Source: Lates calcarifer (Eukaryota > Chordata > Actinopteri > Centropomidae). From it: 64,000 bases of DNA. Positions 54,666 through 64,000 of this stretch are shown here, piece by piece. The position numbers were made by a program, and so were the translations under genes. Location of the stretch: assembly GCF_001640805.2 (NCBI RefSeq), contig NC_066847.1:26155504-26219503 (forward strand). Direction: 5' to 3'. Position 1 is the stretch's first letter. The number at the start of each line of letters is the position of its first letter. Below the pieces are notes generated by a model. That model searched no databases. It was not told the DNA's origin and worked only from the letters and a program-made list of their open reading frames with translations.

Positions 54666-56845
54666 AAAACATAGTCTGTATTTGTCTTTATTGTGTGAAA
54701 AATCATTTGACACATTTGCTAACAAAGAACACTGCCTCTGTATTGTACTGTACTGTAATCAAATTAACAGATTTGCAGAGTGTAATACTAACATTTACTA
54801 AAAGTGTGTGGCTTGTCACGACTGTTATATGAACAGCTGTGTGTCCAGGATCTGAAAACAACAAAAATTCTAAATTGTATGTTCTATCCTGGGTCAAATA
54901 TTTCAGTACCATACATTAAATTCTAGTGAAATTTTAACACTTAGTTTTTCCACTAGGTGGCACAATTTCACAACAAGTTCAATGCCTGATTTTTTTTTTT
55001 TTTTTAAAAAGGACCAAAAATGGCACTGACCCTTTGACACCATCTGTGTGTCACACCCTTTGGATTATCAGTCATGCAAAAACAGTGAGGTTTCGAGGCT
55101 TAAAGTTTTGTTGTGGGCAAAGAAAAAGATTAACATGTCTGAAGCTTTGCAGTCTGCTGCCACAGTAACTTTTACAGAACCTTTTAAACAGTAGCAAGGT
55201 TTTAAACAAAGCAAGGTTAGTTTGCCACACCATCATTTTACAGTATGTTCGAGGATAACACAACAATGCAATGAAATCCACTGCTGTGGCCCTGCAATAA
55301 GTACATCCTTTGTTATAATGTTTGATGCTGTGACAGAGAGGTGTTTTGTGTTGTGGATTGCATTTCATTCTTCATTCTTTACAGTCTTGCTCCACAAGAG
55401 ATATTGGCCTGATGGCCTGACATTTTTTATTGTTTTATATCATTATACAAATATTTTGAGTCTTTATATCTGTAGGTGGGTTTCCCTGAGATTGTCTTTA
55501 GATTCTTTGTCAACTTAACACCCTAAACAGTTAGCATCCATTCTGCCTGTAGCTCATTAACAACAAGGTTACTGGATAACAAATGTCTGTTTTGTCTGTT
55601 ATTTTCTGGTTGGCAGTTTGCTCTGTTATTTTTGTTCAGTTGGTTTTAGTTAATTTCTTACTTTTGATTCCCTGGCTTGCTCTAGCTCTTGATTTCTCTT
55701 ATTTTGTAAGTGAGAGTATTTTGCGTCTCTTTCTACTGTAATTATGTGTGACAATATGTATAAATGAATTTCTATGAGATATACAGAATGCAGCTTAACT
55801 ACATTTTAACAAACTGGATGATAATATCTGTGGATCAATAGGGTCAATAGACAATTTACATACAGTATGAGTATTGTCCTCAACTGGAAGTTGAACATTA
55901 CATGAACACTTACAGTTTAAGAATTGTTTCACTGCGCTTTAAAGAACTTTCATCAATGTGAAGTATAATTATTATTTTCAAGGTCTCTTTGAGGACATCA
56001 AATGTCATTGGTTGCATGTGAAGTCGCACACTCACTATCACTTATATTTTCATGTATTTTGTCTGAAAATTCAGCTCTTTAGTTATAGCTTTTCGACAAA
56101 CTGCTTTGCCATTTGGTCCAATCCAGACCTCAGGCTGTTAACCAAATTAAGGTGATTTAAAAAAGAATTATCATTTTGGATGGCAGTTGTGGCATACGCC
56201 ATTTTCTGGCATAGTGAAGTCCTCGATGCCATGATAGCATAATGCAGGCAAAAGAACCATTTGAAAAGCTGGGACTGCAGGGACTGTAAAGTTATCTACT
56301 GTTTTTGATCTGATCAGCATTGATGAGTGGACAATTTGACTTGATTCTGCAGAGAGGCAGACCAGTCCGTGTTAGAGCCCCTGCTTTATGCAACACCTTT
56401 TACAGAGCAAAGTCACAGTGTGCTTCACAATAGTAAAATTATTAAAGATGATACAATGAAAGAAAGAAAACAAACAATAAAATATAAGCACCAGAAAGAC
56501 ATTAAAAACACACACTCACAAACACTAGACCACATGAGGTGAGACAAAGGTAAACACCTTTAAATGGTAGTAATAATACTAAAGCTCCAACTCAACTCAA
56601 CTAATACTTCAATGTCAATTTCAGCTTACAATTAAAGCTTTTTCTAAGCAGATGCATGAAATTTGATTTATTGAGACATGAATTAAGAATTATGGTTATA
56701 ATTTTTATCCAGACTCAAAGAGTTGGTGGTGCAATATTATATGTAATATATTTGAGCTATTAATCATGTATTTTCATTTTAGTATTTTTTTTCTTAACCT
56801 TTTCTTCATAACCTTTTATATGTGTTCATAGATGTGAGTGGGTGT
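54666..56845. other. Intergenic region between grb10 and ddc
   Basis: About 2.2 kb, AT-rich, no gene seen. A stretch around 56385-56480 ('agagcaaagtcacagtgtgc', then A-rich) resembles a fish retroposon tail, with low confidence. Confidence 0.6.
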
Positions 56846-56849
56846 GAAC

Positions 56850-56985
56850 TGAAGGCTCTATAAACTTATGAATCCGTCTTTCCTCAGTGAGCCCCGCTCC
56901 CATTGGCTGGCCTAGTGGGGTCTGGTGGGGTGGGGGTGGTTATTGGCAAGATAAAAGGAGCAAATGTCTCTTGTCCTGCTTACGC
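56850..56985 (+). promoter_or_regulatory. ddc: Probable ddc promoter
   Basis: Contains an inverted CCAAT box (ATTGG, 56902-56906), a G-rich Sp1-like stretch (56916-56940), a second ATTGG (56942-56946) and a TATA-like GATAAAAGG (56950-56958) that would place the start near 56980-56990. Another TATAAA lies at 56859-56864. Inferred from motif spacing ahead of a good first-exon donor. Confidence 0.5.
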
Positions 56986-57094
56986 ACACACAAACACACT
57001 CACCACGTGCCTGGCTGTCTGCCCCTCTGTTTGTGGACGCTAAAGAAGAGGAGAGGATCCACCATCAAAATAGCTGAAGCTCTCACGTGAAAAT
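56985..57094 (+). other. ddc: Probable non-coding first exon of ddc
   Basis: The sequence ends GTGAAAAT at a perfect donor gtaagt (57095). It includes two CACGTG E-boxes, near 57003 and 57084. A separate non-coding first exon is the rule for vertebrate DDC, which uses alternative first exons in neuronal and other tissues. The 5' end is approximate. Confidence 0.5.
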
Positions 57095-58011
57095 GTAAGT
57101 ATACAGACGCACACACTCACACACATACACACACACACACACACTCCCATACAACATGTCTAATCCTATTTGCGATCAGGAGAAGGATAAGGGCTCTGCT
57201 TCTCAAGAGGGGAGAGAAACATGCAGGGTGAAACACTTGTTGAATGATAGGGCAGTAGTGTGAGAGCAAGGGGCAATGTTCGTATGTTGTTGTGCTGTTT
57301 GATTAGGCAGTATGAGAGTAATTTGTAGGAGAATATGTTTGAAGCTTTTTGCTACAGTCAGAACTGACAGAGTGTTCTTTAATGTGTGTCATTAACATGG
57401 TTTGCTGTTAAAATCAAATAAATCTTAATGGATCTCTGTTTTTTGACAGGTTTATGAAACCGCCCTTTGGAACACTGTGTTATTAGAAAATGGGTTTATA
57501 ACAAACAAATGGACTATAAACTTGTTTTAGACATGGAAATGCTCTTTGCTTCCAAGCTTTTATTTTCAATCCAATCGATCCATGAAATGAAAGGAAACTA
57601 AATTATGACTGACTTAATGTGTGGGTAAGAGGGTTGAGGTTTCATACATATATTTTAATTGTGCAAATGTTGTTTTAATTTCTGTGACATCAGTTCATCC
57701 AGGGTGAAGTCATTTAATATACTACGTAAATAATTAACACATCGTAAAACATTATCAAACACCTCAGACCTTTCTTGACATCATAAACCTGGTTGCCTCT
57801 GCAATAATCAACTTATTCCTGGTGGTGAGGTTAAAGGTTAAACATGAGAAGAAACGATGAGAATGTGTGTGTGTGTATTTAAATTAATCCTGTTTGACTC
57901 TGACGTTGCACTCTATTTTAGCATGAAAGATGGCACGTCCAAATGGTTGAAATATAAACGACAATCATTAAAGGAATGAAATTAATGATGTGTTTCTGTG
58001 TTGTATCCCAG
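57095..58011 (+). other. ddc intron 1 (917 bp)
   Basis: Non-coding; a CA tract at 57109-57145 follows the donor. It ends in acceptor ttgtatcccag. Confidence 0.6.
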
Positions 58012-58219
58012 TTATATCATGGATGCAGCAGAGTTTCGGCGCAGAGGAAGGGAGATGGTGGACTATGTGGCTGACTACCTGGAGAACATAGAACAGCGAC
58101 CCGTCTACCCAGATGTGGAACCAGGGTATCTTCGTTCCTTGATCCCCACTGAGGCCCCAATGGAACCTGAGAATTATGATGACATTATAAGAGATGTGGA
58201 GAGGGTCATAATGCCAGGG
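58012..58219 (+). CDS. ddc: ddc exon 2 (start codon at 58019)
   Basis: Acceptor tatcccag; ATG at 58019-58021. Encodes residues 1-67, beginning [20 protein letters not shown] and ending DVERVIMPG, in phase 0 at donor gtgagc. This is the N-terminal domain, typical of group II decarboxylases. [10 protein letters not shown] is conserved. Confidence 0.96.
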
Positions 58220-61200
58220 GTGAGCTGACACTTTTTTTTTCACATTTATTTGGATAGGACAGTGGAGATGTGACAGGAAACAGGGAGAGAGCAGGGGAGT
58301 GACACGCAGTAAGGGTCCGGCCGAACCGGGAGTCGATCCCTGAGCAGCTGGTCCCCTGAGCTGACACTTTTTGTCATTTGTTGATGTACACACTGTTGTA
58401 GATGCACAAATTCTCTTGTATTCCCCTGACAAATTAATCTTTATTAAGGTCATTTTGGGAAACAATATTGATGTGACTTTTAGGAACTTATTGAGTAATC
58501 TTTTAACAGCAATTTGGGACAAGATGCAGTCAAGCACAACAGCTGCCTTACTTTGATTTAAAAACAAAACACTTCACTAATAGAAAAACAGAAGAAAAAC
58601 ATTTTCAATATTTTCAGTAATGATAGTCAGAAAGGGGTCATTCTCATCAATTTATTTTATCCCATCTCAGGGTTGCATAGATCTCTTTTATAATCATAGT
58701 GTTGTTCCTCTTTGACCTGCAACATGTCAACAAAACTGTTGCTGGAAAAACTGTGCAGTGGGAATTTCAGCACTTGTATTGTTTATGCAGGTTTCCATCA
58801 CAACAAGAATTGTTAGCAGTTTATTTCACGCAAAAGAAATGACAGTCAATGAAAACACCAACTGTTGTCTTTGGCCGCAAACCATCTCTGCTGAGAGTAG
58901 GGAGTGTTCCACTTGTTGTGCCAGGGAAGCTACTGAGAAGTTTATGCTAGCTAATTAGCCTAAAATTGGAATAATTATTTTTAAAAAGAAAAAAAAGTCA
59001 CACTCACAAAACTGTAATATTTTAAATAATAATTTTGGTAACCTCTTCCTCATAATGAAGTACGAAAGTTCATCTTATTTTCAAATGAAAAACATGTTTG
59101 TTTTCTTTGTGTCCAGGTCACCCACTGGCACAGCCCATACTTCTATGCCTACTATCCAGCTGCTTCCTCATACCCTGCCATGTTGGCTGACATGTTGTGT
59201 GGAGCCATTGGATGTATTGGATTCTCCTGGGTAACTGGAACACTTTGCTCTGTCTCTGTGTCTTCATATCTACAATATATGCTAACATTCTGAGATTATT
59301 GTCTCTATTTTGCTTGTGTGTTTACAGGCTGCCAGCCCAGCCTGCACAGAGCTGGAGACAGTGATGTTAGATTGGTTTGGGAAGATGCTGCAACTGCCTG
59401 AGTGCTTTATAGCCGGGACTCATGGTCATGGAGGAGGTGTCATCCAAGTAAGTGTCCTTTGTATGTATCTAGAAAGAAACAGTCTCATTGCAACCATGCC
59501 TTATAACATTTTTATTAGTATTTGGACCTCTTTATACTTTCTAAAATGCATTTACATGTTTGCCTTGCAGAAAAACAACAGTGTTCATATCCACTTACAA
59601 CATCCACTCACACATTCATCAACAATTTGTGTTCTATTGACTTATAGGCTCTGTCTCTCCCTCCTTCACACCAGCTGAAAATTGGCAGGAAATTGCCTTT
59701 TAATATGTCATCCACAGGCAGACAGAGATGACGGTGATGGTGCTGTGATTGTTTTGTGTGACATTAGTTTAGCGTTCCATTGACTGCAATAGAAACAGCA
59801 GAGGCTGCAAGCTATATATGTGTGTGTGTGTTGTTTGCAGGGGATGTTGAGTAGTGGAGCATGAGAGTGCACTCTGATGACAGATCATTTCATGCCTCCT
59901 CTATTGTGACCACCTGAGTGTGAGGATGTGTTTATGTGCGTGTGCTCATCTGGTTCATCGTGTTTTTGTTTCTGTCTTGCCACTCTCCTTTTTAAGTGCA
60001 GCTTACCAGCTCACTATGGCAACGAATGGGGCTCTTCTCGCTGCAGCAGGGCTAATGAGTGTTGTGACAGCACATTGCCAGCCTATTATTATAATCCTTA
60101 TACGAACACAAAGGGGAAATGGGATGGTTTCAGAAGGACCCTGTGGTGACCTTAGATTTCCCTTTTTACCCCTGTGTGAGTCATTAGACTTTGGTGGCAG
60201 AAGAAGACACTTTGCCTATGATTAAAATAAATTATAAACGACAAAAGATTACAAGGTCTAATTGGCTAAAGCATCATAGAAAAGATAATAGTGTATCACC
60301 ATTCTACAATTTCTTTTGCATAAAGTCGGTGAAGACGCAAGCTTGCAGTTTTTCTTTTAATGCATACATCATCTTTAGTAGTGGGACATTGTGTCCTGTC
60401 CTTTGGAATTGTGTTGTTTTTCTTAACAGCTGGGAAATGGATATTATGATAAATGCCAGCTCAGTTACATTTAAAAAGAAAAAGTCTGGATTTCACAATT
60501 ATTAGTGGGTAGGGGGATGGATGAAAAGCTCAGAGGCCACTGTCTAAGGGAAAGGACAGGAAGTGCACTTGTAGTGCTCATATAATCACAGTATTTTGAT
60601 GGATTGGTTGCTTGATCAATCCATTCTGTGGATCTCTAAGCTCTTAAAGGTTGGGCTTAATTTTACTCTGACTCTAATTTGTTTTGACACAAATGACACA
60701 CCCTGTATTAGCCTGCGTGTTTTATGAGCGATTTGTGCTTATTGATTGAATGATTTGAACATTTCATTGTCTTTCCTGTGGTAATGCCTCGTGATACTTC
60801 AGAAGTCACGCTTCACTTAATTATGTAGCCTCAAACAATTTTGTCTGTATCAGGCTGGCTGGGTGATGACTAATCACACTGTGTCTACATGCAGTCATTT
60901 TCTTCTCTAAAGACAATGTGGAGGTGTCACAGCGTTCAAATCAAAGGGAATATTCAAAGGCACAAAATGTTGAGTAGCTCTGTGCTTTTGTGTGTTCGTA
61001 TTCTTCTGTAATTTTTTCCTATCATGTCAGTCAGTACAGTAGGGATGCTCACACAATCAATTAACTTTGGATATATTTAAATGCATGTTAACATTCCAAC
61101 TGTCATCGGGATACTTTAAAAAGTCTGTGAGTGGGTGCATGTTAACACCATACTCTGTTTATAGTAGCTGGGAGTCCACAAACAATCCTGGTGATGATTA

Positions 61201-63659
61201 ATAATCTGTTTGCCAGTCCCACAATAGAAGTCATTGTCTGCCATACTATTTAAATAATTATTGCTTTTCAGCACCCAACAGATGTTTGCCAAGTGCTGTC
61301 CTTTGCTGAAACACCAACAACCCTTTGATTGTGACATAAACCCCCACTCATCAGAATTATTTTCCAAATATATTTTTTGACAAAAATAGGTGATGCATGT
61401 TCTGAATCATACGCACTCTTCAACTGACATGTCTCGATTAAGTTACTCACAAGATCATATTGAACTAGCCCCAGTTATATTAGCCAACAAGCTGTCACTG
61501 GTGCTAGCTGAAAGAGCAGTGACCAAGTTTCTTCTGTTTGTCCAACAGGGCACAGCCAGTGAGGCGACCCTGATGTCCTTGCTCGCTGCCCGATGTAAAG
61601 CAGTCCGATGGGTTCAGGCCTCCAACCCCAAAAAATCGGAAGCTGAAATCTTCTCAAAACTGGTGGCGTACACCTCTGAGCAGGTAGTAACACAAATCTT
61701 AATGGAATCTCTGATTCCATTAATTCTACACAAATTCCTGATTTTATTTGAGTGAATTATCTTTTTTTTTTTAACACTGCTTACTCGCCAAGTAACCATA
61801 AAGTCCATATGAATTTTCAGATATATTAAACAAAATATGTTATTGGATAGCCAGTGCCAACAGACAAATGAAAATACAATAAAAGCACAAAACAAGTGTC
61901 TGCAGACATGTTGACTTCTGTAAACGGTACAGAAGGAACAGTCCATGTGAACTCAGAACATTAAAGGCTGCCTCAGTAATAGTGTAAGAGTTTTTCAGTG
62001 ATTGAGGGAGACAGAGGGTCAGTCAGGCAGCAGCTAGCCCTGATCAGGTTTAATACCAGGCTGACTTTGTGATTGGGTTAAGGAGTTGCCCGAGGGCCAC
62101 AAAGACCTTTACAAGGAGACCAGTTTGTTCTTTCTCTACAGAAGGACACAATACTATTGTTGGAAGTATGTATGTATATCTTTTGCACTGTAATCTAATA
62201 TATATACTTTTACAATAAAACTACATGAATCAAATATGTACGACATAGACATCAGACATTTATTATCCATAGATATGAAATTAGCTGTTAAGACGGGTTT
62301 ATCTTCTCACCAAAAGCAGGAGAGAATTCAAACTTATGATCTTAAAACGTATTAATTTTCTCACCTTTCACAAATGTTGCATCTCTTTCCTGCTAAGGCT
62401 CATTCCTCAGTGGAGCGTGCGGCTCTGATTGGAGGAGTGATGATGAGGAAGGTTCCTACAGACAACTGCTTTGCCGTCAGAGGTGATATACTTAAGGAGA
62501 TGGTGGAGAAGGACAAAGCAGCTGGACTCATCCCTTTCTATGTAAGAAAAAACTAAGATCGACATCCATCTCTCCAGGCATCATGCAGCTAAAACACATG
62601 GACAGACACACACAGCAACATCTCCAAAATTAAATATTGCTATTTACATACATCTGTCATTGGACATACACTTAAAACTGGTTGCACAACCACCCACTTA
62701 GTTGACAGCCACAGTGATACCTTTTGCATGTGATTCTGCTTTGCACACCCTGAGGGCTCTGCTAAAGGATAACACTGTGTCTATTGAGCCTAATCTATGT
62801 CTATCTGGTTGAGCACAATAATCCCTGTCTCATCTGGACCCACAGATCACTATCAGTGAATAATATTCAGGGAGCTGCAATGGTCTAGTAGCTCTGAGTC
62901 ATCTGTATGTATCCAAACCAGCTGGCTTTATGTTTGAATAAAAACTGATGTCAGTTCTTGTATAAAAGCCATATGTTACAGTAGCTGCAATGACGGTGAA
63001 TTTGTGATTCATTTTCTTGCGCAATCAATTCTATCATTGGTGTGACAGTGAAAATAGAAAGCACTATGGGGTCTTTATGATTTGTGTGTGTCTGTGTTAC
63101 AGTTCTGTGCGACTCTCGGAACCACTCCATCATGTGGTTTTGATTCTATCACCGAGCTGGGACCCATATGTGAGTCAGTAGACATTTGATTTGATTTTTT
63201 TGTCTCACAACAGAGAAATGACAATGCTTTGCAACACACATATATATCCTGTACTACAAGCACATGTGTTACGTTGTGACCAGCTTTGATTTAAGTAGGA
63301 TCATGGTGTTTTAAAGGGGAGTCTTGAATAATACACAGTCAGGGTGTTAGTTTTCTGACTCACTACCTCCAACCAAGTATACTGCTTAGCAAGAAATGTA
63401 TTCAGTCAGTTTTCCAGATATTCAGTATTCATTTTAATAATCAACCAATTATACTTCGCTAAATACAATTCAAGCACTATAGATTTTCTACCCCAGGTTG
63501 GTATATCTAGTTAGGCAGTTCTTTTACAGATGTTAATAACATCTCTGTTTCTTGTCTTTTCCAGGTAATGGGGAAAATATGTGGATGCACATTGATGCAG
63601 CATATGCTGGGAGTGCATTTATCTGTCCAGAATTTAGGCCTTTGTTGAATGGTGTTGAG
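58019..63659 (+). CDS. ddc: ddc: aromatic L-amino-acid decarboxylase (3' part beyond window)
   Basis: PLP-dependent cytosolic enzyme that makes dopamine from L-DOPA and serotonin from 5-hydroxytryptophan. Exons seen: 58019-58219, 59117-59230, 59328-59447, 61549-61683, 62398-62541, 63103-63169, 63565-63659; all GT-AG and in frame, 292 residues. Numbering runs without gaps against human DDC: Ile101 and Phe103, phosphate-binding Ala148-Ser149 (GTASEAT), His192 that stacks on PLP, Thr246, Asp271 and Ala273 (HIDAAYAG) are all present. His192 favours a decarboxylase over an aldehyde synthase. Residues 80 and 82 are Tyr and Ala, where human DDC has Phe and Thr. The Schiff-base Lys (near 303) and the C-terminal domain lie beyond the window. 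Tandem order after grb10 matches human. Confidence 0.95.
58221..58372 (-). mobile_element. SINE remnant with 16-bp target-site duplication
   Basis: TGAGCTGACACTTTTT occurs at 58221-58236 and 58357-58372, flanking a 120-bp insert. On the - strand the insert ends in 'ctgtcctatccaaataaatg' and a poly-A, the tail of a common fish SINE; only a partial tRNA-like head (cggttcggccgg) remains. The left copy of the duplication begins at the second base of the splice donor of ddc exon 2. Confidence 0.85.
58373..59116 (+). other. ddc intron 2, remainder
   Basis: AT-rich, nothing else recognised. It ends in acceptor tttgtgtccag. Confidence 0.8.
59117..59230 (+). CDS. ddc: ddc exon 3
   Basis: Residues 68-105: [20 protein letters not shown] then [18 protein letters not shown]; donor gtaact. 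Holds substrate-pocket positions 80, 82, 101 and 103. Tyr80 and Ala82 differ from human Phe80 and Thr82. Confidence 0.97.
59328..59447 (+). CDS. ddc: ddc exon 4
   Basis: Residues 106-145: [20 protein letters not shown] then [20 protein letters not shown]; donor gtaagt. SPACTELE and GGGVIQ are family signatures. Confidence 0.97.
59448..61548 (+). other. ddc intron 4 (about 2.1 kb)
   Basis: Non-coding; a short TG run near 59818. No mobile element recognised. Confidence 0.75.
61549..61683 (+). CDS. ddc: ddc exon 5
   Basis: Residues 146-190: [45 protein letters not shown]; donor gtagta. Ala148-Ser149 bind the PLP phosphate. Confidence 0.97.
61684..62397 (+). other. ddc intron 5 (714 bp)
   Basis: Non-coding, nothing recognised. 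It ends in acceptor cctgctaag. Confidence 0.8.
62398..62541 (+). CDS. ddc: ddc exon 6
   Basis: Residues 191-238: [48 protein letters not shown]; donor gtaaga. His192 stacks against the PLP ring. Confidence 0.97.
62542..63102 (+). other. ddc intron 6 (561 bp)
   Basis: Non-coding, nothing recognised. Confidence 0.8.
63103..63169 (+). CDS. ddc: ddc exon 7
   Basis: Residues 239-260: [20 protein letters not shown] then PI, plus the first base of Cys261; donor gtgagt. Thr246 is in LGTT. Confidence 0.96.
63170..63564 (+). other. ddc intron 7 (395 bp)
   Basis: Non-coding, nothing recognised. Confidence 0.8.
63565..63659 (+). CDS. ddc: ddc exon 8
   Basis: Residues 261-292: [20 protein letters not shown] then [12 protein letters not shown]; donor gtgtgt. 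Asp271 pairs with the PLP pyridine nitrogen. Confidence 0.97.
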
Positions 63660-64000
63660 GTGTGTAAAAATATGCAGGCATTCACTTTGATATAGTGCAT
63701 GGACACGTTTAGTTACTGTGTTTTGGTGACAATGTTAAACCTTCTTGGCAAAATGGGTTTACTGTGGTTTAAGTGTGGTCTGAAACTTGAAGTGAGTGGG
63801 CATCCACCTGTATATAAATATATATAAAACACTGCATACTGATTATATCCAGCTACTTACTGTTTGAAAATGGCGTAACATTAATGTCGAGGAGGAAGCA
63901 TGCAAGAGTGAGTAATAGGCTGAACAATCGGCAAGAGACGCAGGAGCATCAATCTTTCTTTTGAGGCTGCCGAGGCAGCTGGTGCTTCCCAAGCTGTGCA
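63660..64000 (+). other. ddc intron 8, cut by window end
   Basis: Non-coding; the next exon (with the PLP lysine) lies outside. Confidence 0.85.

Noticed and set aside
57968..58567. 199-codon - strand ORF over ddc exon 2
   Set aside because: Antisense shadow of the coding exon extended by the SINE; no start context, splice or family match.
1..64000. CRISPR arrays, operons, insertion sequences or phage genes
   Set aside because: The intron-exon structure and repeat content are vertebrate; the regular CA/TG/CT tracts are microsatellites, not spaced arrays.

Overview
The window is vertebrate nuclear DNA, most likely from a ray-finned (spiny-rayed) fish. It has short phase-compatible GT-AG exons in long introns rich in CA/TG/CT microsatellites, fragments of dispersed repeats of kinds common in teleosts (tRNA-derived SINEs, a Tc1-like remnant, a hAT-like miniature element), and two genes whose proteins match human GRB10 and DDC exon by exon. 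It has no operon or other prokaryotic feature.

Layout: 1-4173 is flank or 5' non-coding intron. grb10 runs on the + strand from its start codon at 4249 to its stop at 49497, in 16 coding exons. The first four (4249-21662) encode the N-terminal region, including a His/Gln tract absent from human GRB10. After a 17.6-kb intron the RA domain (39222-44034), PH domain (about 46283-47258), BPS region (about 47488-48576) and SH2 domain (48707-49497) follow. A probable internal promoter and alternative first coding exon (37520-37564) lie just before the RA-domain exon and would give a short isoform. The 3' UTR probably runs about 5.1 kb to a poly(A) signal at 54641. About 2.3 kb further on is the probable promoter and non-coding first exon of ddc, whose coding exons 58019-63659 give residues 1-292. 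The window ends before the PLP-lysine exon.

The genes act separately: Grb10 is a cytoplasmic adaptor that binds and restrains insulin/IGF receptors, and Ddc makes dopamine and serotonin from L-DOPA and 5-HTP. Their tandem same-strand order, GRB10 then DDC, is the same as in human.

Points most worth following up: the internal alternative start of grb10; a 108-bp segment present twice with one mismatch, in the last grb10 intron and in its 3' UTR; a Val in place of the usual acidic residue after the phosphotyrosine-binding Arg of the SH2 domain; a 23-nt motif repeated three times in the largest intron; a SINE inserted right at the ddc exon 2 splice donor; and histidine-decarboxylase-like residues in the Ddc substrate pocket. 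Database matches and human residues are recalled from general knowledge; no search was run.
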